Positions 31,824 through 41,300 of a stretch of DNA of 64,000 bases are shown here, piece after piece. The position numbers and the translations under genes were made by a program. A model generated the notes under the pieces. That model made no database searches. It saw nothing but the letters and a program-made list of their open reading frames with translations, and was not told the origin of the DNA. Source of the DNA: Tridacna crocea. Lineage: Eukaryota > Mollusca > Bivalvia > Cardiida > Cardiidae. The stretch covers positions 945,001 through 1,009,000 of the forward strand of contig OX031058.1 of assembly GCA_943736015.1 (NCBI GenBank), given 5' to 3'. The first letter of the stretch is position 1, and the number at the start of each line of letters is the position of its first letter.

Positions 31824-32062
31824 TTGTTACCATATAATTCTGAGATTTAACAACTCGAAGAAAAATGCTTTTTAAAAACTTGTTTTTTTTTTTTTGAGAG
31901 TGGAAAATGCTGGTAACAAGTATTTTCTCACTTGACAAAAATGTTTCCTCAATGTTTTGTTGCCAAAATGTTTTATAACTGCAGATCCCACAATTTTGGC
32001 CCACATTTGTGTCTGCAACTACCTTCAGTTTGGACAAGTCTAAAATTTTGCCACGTGGGGAA
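31824..32062 (-). mobile_element. Family A, R, heavily decayed
   Basis: TTTGTCTGCAACTACCTTCAG body and the TCTAAAATTTTGCCACGTGG end remain; the hairpin is nearly gone. Confidence 0.55.
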
Positions 32063-32281
32063 CTCTTAACCAAACCACAAAATTTTGGACTGGTCCAAAT
32101 TGAAAGCATTGATTTTGCAGATAACAAATGGGTCTGAAACTATGAAATTTGTAAGTGTTGAAAACCTTGTGGGAAAAGGAGAAAATGCTGGTTACCAGCA
32201 TTTTCTCCTTTTCCCACAGTGTTTTCAGAAGGCTTCCATCTCGGGATGGTAAAAACCTGGGATTGTTTGGTAAAGAGTTAA
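32060..32281 (+). mobile_element. Family A, F
   Basis: Left end merges with the preceding R copy (CTCTTAACC); hairpin 32160-32226 perfect. Confidence 0.8.
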
Positions 32282-32419
32282 ATAAATGACAGATAAATAT
32301 AGTGCACTAACTGATAAGATAAAAAAGAAACCATTTTCATCTTTTAAATATCGCTATCAGTTACAATCTCTCATAATAAATGCTCAGAAATTTACGATAA
32401 CTTCTGTTGTCAATTTTGA

Positions 32420-32735
32420 CATTAAGCCTAGCCTTGGTAGCTCAGTCGGTAGCGTACAAAACTCAAGAACAAGGGGTCGCTGGTTCTATCCCGGGCTTGA
32501 TCAATGTCTTTCGGAGGATTGATGATAGTCCTTGCAACAGGATTGATTCCTCTCTCAGCTTATCATTGTTTTGACGATGGTTAAGTGGAAAAGAGGCCAG
32601 TGGCTTGGAAAGAAAATTGTGTGGAGAACTGGTAAAAGAAACTCTAGGAAGGCATGGATAGGTGTGTTGGCTGCCGAGATAAAACTGAAATAATGTTGAA
32701 AACTGAATTTAACACCATGTAACGAATCAATCACA
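32420..32735 (+). mobile_element. tRNA-derived SINE
   Basis: CCTTGGTAGCTCAGTCGGTA and CTGGTTCTATCCCGGGC form the promoter-like head. GGCTTGGAAAGAAAATTGTG and AACTGAAATAATGTTGAAAA follow. Closest relative here is 4068-4385. Confidence 0.8.
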
Positions 32736-32761
32736 CTAAACAAGCATTTATCTGCCCTAGT

Positions 32762-33063
32762 AAACACTTTACCAAATGATTAATCTAAGCCCGAGTTGAA
32801 ACGACCCTTACAAAAAGGCCTTCTGAAAACAATGTGGGAAAAGGAGAAAACTCAGGAAATCTGTAGACAATAAATGCAAAATTGATACAAATGAACTTTA
32901 GCTCTAAATGGGTTGAAAACATTGTAGGAAAAATAGAAAATGCTGGTGACCAGGAAAGCAATGCCGATTACCAGCATTTTCTCTTTTTCCCACAATGTTT
33001 TCAAGAGCTTGCTTTCCAAGGGTGATCGTGAAAACCGGGGATTGTTGTTTGGTAACGGGTTAA
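32762..33063 (+). mobile_element. Family A, compound, F outer
   Basis: Two left-arm segments (32828 and 32918) and one right arm (32970-33003) lie between CTTTACCAAATG and GGTAACGGGTTAA. Confidence 0.6.
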
Positions 33064-33239
33064 ACACTATACATGTAAATTACAGACATACTTTTCTCGC
33101 AACAGTACATTCTGCAAGACAGACTGTGATTTTATTGCCTGATCCAGTGGACTGAACAATAGTACATCATTCAGACGTGATTTTCTAATGGTGTTAGATT
33201 TGATATAGATGACTATACATGTGCAGGACTGTATACAGT

Positions 33240-34198
33240 AGTTGTTACAGGAGATCACTCCTTCATGCATTGCTTCATCCTGATTTAAAGAGCCATCACA
33301 CCATGACGTTCTAGTCAACGTTCTCTCAGCATTTCAATCGTTCGATTTTTGAGCGTTCTAGAATTAAGATTTCATATCTGGCGTGTTATTAATGTGTGCC
33401 TAACGCATGACTAGAGTGTATCTAGCCACAAGAAGCGTGTAACAGCAACCAAGTAAGATACCTCTGATACCTCCATATGCATGGACATTCAGGAAACGCT
33501 CGAATGACGCTCAATGGACACCAAAAGGACGTTTGTTTCACTTTAGTCACATGCTGCATGCGCTAGGAGACCGTTCAGCAGGCGTTGACAGGTCGCCAGT
33601 GAGTCGTTCACTGCAAAGCAAACAATTAGTGCTTGATGAACGTTAGTAAAACGTTCCACAAACGTTCTTAACGATCTTCAGCATTTAAAATTAAACGTTG
33701 AAGAACGTTGGTGTCATTAAGAACTTTTGTGGATGTTCAAAACTTTTTTCCTGACTAGCGTTCTCTGCCGATTCCCTGCGATCACCGACGTTCAATAGCG
33801 TTCACACAACACTCTTCTGGCGCTATTCCAGCCACCATGGGCGACTAACAACGTTTCCTCAAACGTCAGAAAACGTTGACCAGAACGTCATGGTGTGACG
33901 GCCCCTTAACAAACTGCGTTAAGGAGATATCTCTATAGCTCCGTGGTTATGGTATTGGCCTTTTCGATCTTGAAAAGGATATTTGTCCGCATGGGTTTGA
34001 AAACCCACCAGACGCGGTTTATATTTCAGCTTATGCATTTGTTGTGAACTTTCATGTTTGTAAGCTGGGGGGCTAGTCCGTGATTTGCCATAGAGCCATT
34101 AATCCCATTTGTTGTCCAAAAATGGACCTTCTGCCTAATAAGGCTTTGATTCATCATCAATAAATGATAACTTTAAGAAGGGGTGTGTTACGGGAAAC
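33240..34198 (+). repeat. SINE-like repeat family G with a nested TTAA element
   Basis: 33240-33284 and 33910-34198 match 34199-34420 and 11965-12208. Box-like TATAGCTCCGTGGTTATGG and GGGTTTGAAAACCCACC suggest a tRNA-like head. Confidence 0.6.
33285..33909. mobile_element. 625-bp TTAA element with 36-bp inverted ends
   Basis: TTAA at 33285 and 33906. Ends AGCCATCACACCATGACGTT and AACGTCATGGTGTGACGGCC... are inverted for about 36 bp. The interior repeats AACGTT-like words many times on both strands. No transposase. The equivalent empty site (GATTTAAATACAAC) is seen at 34226-34239. Confidence 0.8.
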
Positions 34199-34420
34199 CA
34201 ATCCTTCATGCATGGCTTCATCCCGATTTAAATACAACACCTAACCACAGTGTTACGGAGATGTCTCTTTAGCTCAGTTATTATGGTACTGGTCTTTTAA
34301 CCCTTGAAAAACGATGATTTTTGTGTACATGGCTTCAAATCACGCCAGATGCAGTTTGTATATCAGCTACACATTTGTTGTGAACTTTCATGTTCGTAAG
34401 AAAGTGGTAAAAACAAAGTT
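34199..34420 (+). repeat. SINE-like repeat family G, uninterrupted unit
   Basis: TTTAGCTCAGTTATTATGG and GGCTTCAAATCACGCCAG resemble tRNA boxes A and B; follows directly on the previous unit, so the two stand in tandem. Confidence 0.6.
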
Positions 34421-34428
34421 AAGGTATA

Positions 34429-34658
34429 TTAACCCTTTACCTGATATGCCAATTTGAGGCTCTTCCATTTCCACAGCAAATAAAGATATGATGTCAAAAA
34501 TATGGACAAATGAGGATACAAATATCTGATTGAGTTGAAAACATAGTGGGAAAAGGAGAAATTGCTCGTTAGGAGCAATTTCTCCTTTTCCAACAATGTT
34601 TTCAAAGGCTGTCTGTTGTTGACACATCAAAATGAGTATCTATGGAGTAACGGGTTAA
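34429..34658 (+). mobile_element. Family B
   Basis: TTAA at both ends; apex TTGCTCGTTAGGAGCAA with one unpaired base; right arm ATGAGTATCTATGGAGTAAC as at 19561. Confidence 0.85.
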
Positions 34659-34764
34659 ATAAACTGGAACTAGAATGACAAGAATGCAAGCATATATTTG
34701 GGAATGCAAGCATATATTTGGATCAGATCAATCGCAGTTAGTGGACTTGCGTGACAAACCTGCT

Positions 34765-34970
34765 TTAACCCTTTCCCAAATGACAAATTTTAGACTCTCC
34801 CAAACTCAAAGTGTTTGCAGATGACAATTTTGAATTTGATGAGAATGGCAGAAAGTTTTCTGATAGCCTAGAAAACACCTAGAAACGAGCAATTTCTCCT
34901 TTTCCCACTGTTTTCTAAAGACTTGTGCTGCAGACACGTAAAAACCAGGGCTTCTTTGGGAAAGGGTTAA
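34765..34970 (+). mobile_element. Family A/B hybrid, F, left hairpin arm deleted
   Basis: TTAA at both ends. Outer arms are family A; the remaining hairpin arm, ACGAGCAATTTCTCC, has the B apex. Confidence 0.7.
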
Positions 34971-35804
34971 AATAAAGGCGAGCTAGTAATTGTTATTTAT
35001 TCAAAATTTTGCAAAGAACACCTTTTGAACATGTTCTTGGAAAAAGAAAAGAACCACTTGTAAGAAGCATTTCCACCTCCCCATGTGTTTTCCATGTCAT
35101 TATGAATTTACAGTATGTATGTTAGTACAATGCTCAACTATTCTATTAGAGTGAGAGATAAACAACAAATATCTTTATTAACAGGCAGTACCCCTCAATG
35201 GTAAAGTGCAGGACTCGGTGGTAAAATGTAAGGCATAACCTGGAGGCCCCTGGTTCGAGTCTCACTGGAAGCACAGAGTTTTTCATTGGAATGTCCTTAG
35301 GCAAGACACTTCAGAGCCATAGTCTAGTACTGGTGAAACTTGGGACATACATGAATATGTGACCTGGGTCCGTATTCACCAACCATTCCCCTTTACCAAA
35401 CAATCCCTGGTTTTTATGACCCCAAGATAGAAGCCTTCTGAAAACATTGTGGGAAAAGGAGAAAATGCTGGTAACCAGCATCTTCTCCTTTTCCCACAAT
35501 GTTTTTCTACCCTCCTGGGAACAAATTTCAATTTTTATTTCGTAAATAAACTTACCTGATATGACAATGAGGATTCTCTTTTCTTAATCCGCTTTAGACC
35601 GTTCCCAACCGAAAGTGAACTTTTTTACCCTTGCACTGTTTAGTTTCCTTCCGTATGTACCTCGTGATGCCCCTCAGTTTCTTTTCTGGCGAAAGTGTTT
35701 GCACGTACGCTTTTGAGACCTTATAGTTGGATAATTTTTTTCTACATACAGTTGAGTTTAACTTTAGTTTTCCTAGTGTAGTGTATAAAACACTCATTTG
35801 GATT

Positions 35805-37071
35805 ATGGTGTCAAATAAATTGACGGAAGTTTCAAGGTTGTCGGACTCGGACGATATGACAAATGTGTTGCCTCCAAGATTATCTAGCAAAACTCATGGA
35901 AATATTTCGAGTTTATCGGACTTGACAGTTCACTCACCAGCTTCAAAGAAGAAAAAGAAGTCTCATAGGTCAAGATATAATGAACTTGACCAGCATTTTT
36001 CAGCCTTTGGAAAACATGTTCAAAGGACTTCATGGAGAAAAATTCTCGTTCAGGACAAACCTGTAATGATGACAGAGTGGGACAAACCCATTCTACAGAA
36101 ACACAAGTTTCTCATAGTAGACTTTGAAAGGGTGGAAATTTTGAGTCTGAGGGTGATTCTGAGGCAAATGACAATGTGTCTGTTTGCTTGTGGGCAAATT
36201 TCACCAGCAGAGGAAGAATGTCAGGAACCCTTAGATAGCAACAAATATCTCACAGTGAGTGAAGATAAACTGACTAAAGAGCACAAAAATGACTTATTTG
36301 ATATGTTGGGTGATGATGCAATCGTCAAAAAAGACAAGAAAATTGAGGGAATTGTCTTGGACAAATCTCAAATAGAGGTAATCTCTTCTAGCTACAGGTG
36401 CAAAGAGCCAAATTTTCTGACAGCATTTTCCGAAGAGACTTTTGATGGTTTTCCATTAGATAGTACCTTTGAAGAGGCTTTACAAGTTCCTTCACTAGAT
36501 CCCATGATAGAGGGATGTCTCGGACAGAGATATGGCAATAAAGCAGCTTTCACTAAAAGTAAGTCCAAGAGCTTGTTCTCTCAACCAGCCAAAATGGTGG
36601 AGAAGATTAATTATAAAGGACAACAAGCTGCTCGTTTGGGTCTTACTATTCAAATGTACATACAACAAAGCCTGGGTAATTTAATGCAGTCGATGCAGTC
36701 TGACACTTTTCAGAAGGAAAAATCAATCCAGCAGGTTAAAGACAGAACTTGAGACGTTACTGAAATCTCGAAAGGAAAAAATGAAACATGTGGAAGAGCT
36801 TCTGCCAGACTTGAAAAAGGGTCAGAAACGTAAATTCTCAGGTTATCAGCATGACAATAATAAGAGACCTGTGTTAGATTTTAGTTCTGAAAAACCTGCA
36901 ACAAATAATTGGAACAATTTTCGGATTCCAAAATTGCCAAAGGACTGTAGAAATGAGAGTAGACAAAACTCCTACAATTCCAAGTACAGAAGAGGTTACA
37001 GTAACTCCTATAGAAAGCCTGCTTCAACAACCTCGGGTAGAGGAAGGCTGGCTAAATCAGATGAAAAATGA
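35805..37071 (+). pseudogene. DIRS Gag-like protein, frameshifted
   Basis: An open frame runs from the ATG at 35805 to 36752. Basic KKKKKSHRSRY and acidic stretches are followed by a helical C-terminus. Coding sense then continues in the next frame (KTELETLLKSRKEKMKHVEE) to 37071, so a shift lies near 36720. Around 36140-36200 another frame reads FESEGDSEANDNV, suggesting a second, compensated shift. Sequence resembles LAP2-alpha-like Gags of DIRS elements only in general character. Confidence 0.6.
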
Positions 37072-37072
37072 C

Positions 37073-37345
37073 TATGTAAGTATCATAGCAAAACACTCGG
37101 AGATACCTGTTCGGGGGAGATTGTCCCACTTTTTACAAGAATGGGAAAAAATAAGCTCGGACAAATGGGTTTAAGATACTATCAATACAGGGCACAAACT
37201 CGAATTTCTGGAAAAGCCTCCATTTCTGGGAGTGAAATCAACAAATGTCCCTCTGAAAATCCAGAAGGTAATAATGCAGGAATAAACAGTCTTTTAAAGA
37301 AAAAATGCTATACAGAGTGTCCCCCCTTTCACGATTTCACTCAGG
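37073..37345 (+). pseudogene. DIRS reverse transcriptase, N-terminal fragment
   Basis: GRLSHFLQEWEKISSDKW followed by GHKLEFLEKPPF and a segment ending INSLLKKK is the entry part of DIRS/Ngaro-type RT. An in-frame TAA stands at 37172-37174, just after DKWV. The catalytic palm motifs are deleted. Confidence 0.65.
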
Positions 37346-37918
37346 TTTTTACAGCACATGTGCGAACACTTTCACCATAAAAGAAACTGAGGGGTAACAG
37401 AGGTACATACGGAAGTAAACTAAATGGTGCAAGGGTAAAAATGTTCACTTCCGGTTGGGTACGGTCTAAAGCTGATTAAGAAAAGAGAATCCTCATTGTC
37501 ATACCAGGTAAGTATTATTCATTCATAAAACTCTAATTTGAAATACAAATTTTCTCATTTTTAGGTACCTTTATTTTGTTGTCTGCAAGTGCTTTCAATT
37601 TGGACCAGTCTAAAATTTTGTCATTTGGTAAAGGGTTAAGAACAATTTTAGTCTTTTTCTCAATAATTTTCCAACTTTAAATGTAACACAGCTTCTGATT
37701 GGTTAAACTGAATGGTTCAGCCAATCACAAGTTGTGTTACTTTTATGCTTGGAAAAACCTGGAGGATAAGACTCCAAATATTCATATGCATGTTAGGTGA
37801 ATATGGACCCTGTAGCCATGGTATGACTGAAATAATGTTGAAAGCTGCATGTAACACCATGCAATCAATCATTCATTTACAGTATACAATTTCTTATCCT
37901 TTAATTTTGAATTTCCTT

Positions 37919-38128
37919 AGTTTATGATCAAACTATAAATTTGTACTCTTATGGACATTGAGAGCTTTTGTACATGACAAATACAGCTCATACAGCAATT
38001 GATCTTTGAAAGGATAGAAAGCACTGTGGGAAAAGGAGAAAATGCTGGTTACCAGCATTTTCTCCTTGTCCCAGAATATTTTCAAAAGGTTTCTTTCTCC
38101 AGTTTATTAAAACAGAATTGAGGGTTAA
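37919..38128 (+). mobile_element. Family A, F, left end decayed
   Basis: Hairpin 38020-38085 has TTGTCCCAGAATATT changes. Right TTAA kept, 70 bp past the carboxypeptidase stop codon. Confidence 0.7.
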
Positions 38129-38197
38129 CATCAAGTGAACAAGTTTTCATGTATGTAAGAAAATTGACAATATATTGTATCACAGCAGTAACTTCTA

Positions 38198-38374
38198 TCA
38201 CGGGGCAAAAACGTTGATCGATAGTGTTGAACTCAGAGATCTGAGACTGATGACTCGTCTTCGTTGATAGAAACGTCGAAGGATGGGAAATCGTCCATGA
38301 AGTCCAATCAACACTGTTAAAACAACCACAACCAAGAGCAGTGTATATCCCGGGGTCAAGGAAGGCACTTCAGG
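38198..38374 (-). CDS. Carboxypeptidase last exon: membrane anchor and tail
   Basis: Acceptor tcttttcaag. 58 residues: PEVPSLTPGY, helix of about 18 residues, then HGRFPILRRFYQRRRVISLR, ending INVFAP. Positive charge after the helix fits a cytosolic C-terminus. Confidence 0.85.
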   Translation of the reverse strand, partial: PEVPSLTPGYTLLLVVVVLTVLIGLHGRFPILRRFYQRRRVISLRSLSSTLSINVFAP

Positions 38375-41300
38375 CTTGAAAAGAAAATAATAGAAACTAG
38401 AGCTGTCACTGAATGTGACTTAATACCCCCGCCAGCACTTTGACAGTATTTTGTACACAGACAGACACACAGAAAAATATCTGTTTTGAGGGGGTATAAA
38501 ACAGGAGCCATGTGGCCTCAATAACAATACAATAACAATGCCTTTTTATTCCCCCCACCTATGAAGTGTCATACTGCTTTTTTTGTCGCATGGAGCAAAG
38601 GTCACAGGTGATCTTAGCTTTGAAAATCATTTCTGTTCTCTGATTCAGTGTCTGTTTCAGTGACAAGTTGCTAGTGGGGGATATTTGGCTGCTTTGTGAC
38701 AATTCTAATTTCTACTACCGGTAAGTTTCGAAGTGTAGAAACAAAGAACTTCACCGTGTTTCATGAGAATCAGACTGAAAATGTGGCCTCTAGGGTACAT
38801 ACAAAACACTTTGAGTATTTAACTAGTGACCTCTCCTGAACTCTGTGACCAATATTAACACTTGTCCTATACATTATCAAGATTTACATTCTGACAAAGT
38901 TTCGCATGCTCATGATTCAACATGTGGCCTCTATAGTTCTAATCTGAGATGGCACTTTACATGTACATTAGATTTAGTGCAACAGTAGACTTGCGCACAG
39001 ACATTTACATAAAAATGAAAAGTGCCATCTCAGATAACCCTGTGTGGACAACACTTTACACAAATGTAGGAATGCCCTCTGCAGGCCATATAATGAAACC
39101 AAACAAATCTAAATCTGCAAGCACATGATTGTATGGTCTAAAAAGGTGGCTTTCAGAGAAGTCACTGGCGTTTTCTTACGTCTTAGACCTGATGTTTCAT
39201 GTTTATGAAGTCAAAAGTCAATTTGACTTGAAAATTCAAAGGTCCATTCCAGAAAAGCAAAAAACTCTCTAAAATGTGAATGGACGGACAACAGGCGGAT
39301 GACAGATGCTGACAAACTGTGAGTGATCACAATAGCTAAAAACTGATGGATTGATTGGTAAAGAATTAATTTTATCACAAAACTCACCTTTTTGGCATCC
39401 AGAGAATTTGAACTGTCAAGCTCTGGAACACTGGGTTCTGACTTACTCTTTGTTGTGACTGAATTTAATCTCTTCCAAGTAATTAAATAATCAAAGAATG
39501 TTAAGTATAAAGGCATCAGGTCATCTACTACAGCCTGAAAACAAAAACAAATTTGTGTGGCATTGGGCAATGAATCTGATAAGGTTAGTAAGGTGCAGGG
39601 GCTGACTAAGAAGTAAAGAGCCAAATGTGTAAAGCTTTGACTTTTGGCAGATACATTGTCTTATTTTTTAACTCATTACCAAACGACACTATTTTAGGCT
39701 TGTCCAAATCGAAAGCATTTGCAGACGACAAAATAAGTGACTGAAAATTTGAAATTTGTTTTGTGAAGGGTAGAAAACGCTGTGGGAAAAGGAGAAAATG
39801 CTGGTTACCAGCATTTTCTCCTTTTCCCACAATGTTTTCTAAAGGCTTCTTTCTCAGAGTCGTCAAAAGTAGGGATTGTGTGGTATTGGGTTAACATAAG
39901 CCCCTTCTGTATCTATAATTTTTTGCCAGCTATGTTTCACTCTTTACCACAGAAGATGATATTAGACTGGTCCAAATTAAAAGTATTTGCAGATGACAAA
40001 GCAAGGTGACTGAAAAATTAAAATTTGGCTTGGGAAGGGTAGAAAACATTGGGAAAAGGAGAAAATGCTGGTTACCAGCATTTTCTCCTTTTCCCACCAT
40101 CTTTTCCAAAGGCTTCTTTCTCAGGGTTGCCAAAAGTAGGGATTGTGTGGTAATGGGTTAAAGGCTTAAATACCACTTGTGAAGTCTTTTTCTCGACTAG
40201 TAAGGCATTTTTTCACTATACGGATGACTTCTGACAGTTTTTTTATCAGACATTTTGGCAAAACAGAAATTGCCATTTTAACTCATTACCAAACAACAAT
40301 AATTTAGGCTTGTCCAAATCCAAAGCATTTGCAGGCGACAAAATAAAAGTGACTGAAATTTTGAAATATGTTTTGTAAAGGGTAGAAAACATTGTGGGAA
40401 AAGGAGAAAATGCTGGTTACCAGCATTTTCTCCTTTTCCCAAAATGTTTTCTACAGGCTTTTTTCTCAGGGGCATCAAAAGTAGGAATTGTGTGGTAATG
40501 GGTTAAATTCAGAAACGGATCAAAATCTCATAAATTACATCAAGGGTAGCTTTTATTTAACTGTGCAGATTTTTGCATATTTTTTTTTCAATATATCCAC
40601 ACATACAATCCCTGATTTATCCAAAAGTATGAGCTTGAATCAAGTTAACCCTTTCCCAAACGACAAACTTTTTGACTAGACCAAATTGAAAGCATTTGCA
40701 GACGACAGTTCAAATCTTGCTGAAAAGATGATTTCTGTCTATGATAGGGTAGAAAACATTGTGGGAAAAGGAGAAAATGCTGGTTACCAGCATTTTCTCC
40801 TTTTCCGGCAATGTTTTCAGTAGGCTACTATTCCAGACCCGTAAAAACCAGGGATTGTTTGGGAAAGGGTTATGCAGATATTTACTTGCTATTTTAGAGT
40901 GCTACCTCTTTGATATAAAACTGACTCAATGACATCAGTTTTCTAGTACACAACCTTAACACGTAACCAAACAATCCCTGATTTTTATGGCCAAGAAGCC
41001 TTCTGAAAAGATTGTAGGGAAAGGAGAAAATGCTGGTAACCAGTATTTTCTCCTTGTCCAACAATCTTCTAATCTTCTAAAGTCATTTAAGTCAGGTTTA
41101 TTTGGAATTCTGCAAATGCTTTCAATTTGGACAAACCTAAAATTCTGTCTTTTGGCAAAGAGTTACCAAACAATAAAATTTTAGGTTTGTCCAAATCGAA
41201 AGCATTTGCAAACGACAAAAGTGACTGAAAATTCAAAATTTGTTTTGTGAAGGGTTCCTTTTCTCACAATGTTTTCAAAAGGCTTCTTTCTCAGAGTTTG

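Larger units (their letters stand above)
35547..37516 (+). mobile_element. Deleted DIRS-type retroelement with inverted terminal repeats
   Basis: Terminal inverted repeats of about 140 bp (35547-35689 and 37378-37516) include ACCTGATATGACAATGAGGA and its inverse. Inside are a Gag-like region and the first part of a reverse transcriptase, then the right repeat follows at once. The rest of RT, RNase H and the tyrosine recombinase are missing, so it cannot move by itself. Inverted ends plus this RT type fit DIRS rather than LTR elements; the class call is inference. Confidence 0.7.
35389..37636 (-). mobile_element. Family A, R, interrupted by DIRS element
   Basis: Left part 35389-35545 with a hairpin perfect except one base. 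Right part about 37550-37636 (TACCTTTATTTTGTTGTCTG...GGTAAAGGGTTAA). Confidence 0.75.
35368..37811. mobile_element. Family D interrupted by family A
   Basis: Left end GGGTCCGTATTCACCAACC at 35367-35387; remainder from 37637 (AACAATTTTAGTC...TTCTGATTGGTTAAAC...) to the gap-closing GTGAATATGGACCC. The A copy stands where intact copies read CATTCTTAAGAAC, that is, at a TTAA. Confidence 0.7.
35180..37890 (+). mobile_element. SINE interrupted by nested D, A and DIRS elements
   Basis: Head and body at 35180-35367 (CCTCAATGGTAAAGTGCAGG; CCCTGGTTCGAGTCTCACTG). The tail resumes at 37812-37890 with TGACTGAAATAATGTTGAAA and CAATCAATCATTC. Confidence 0.7.
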
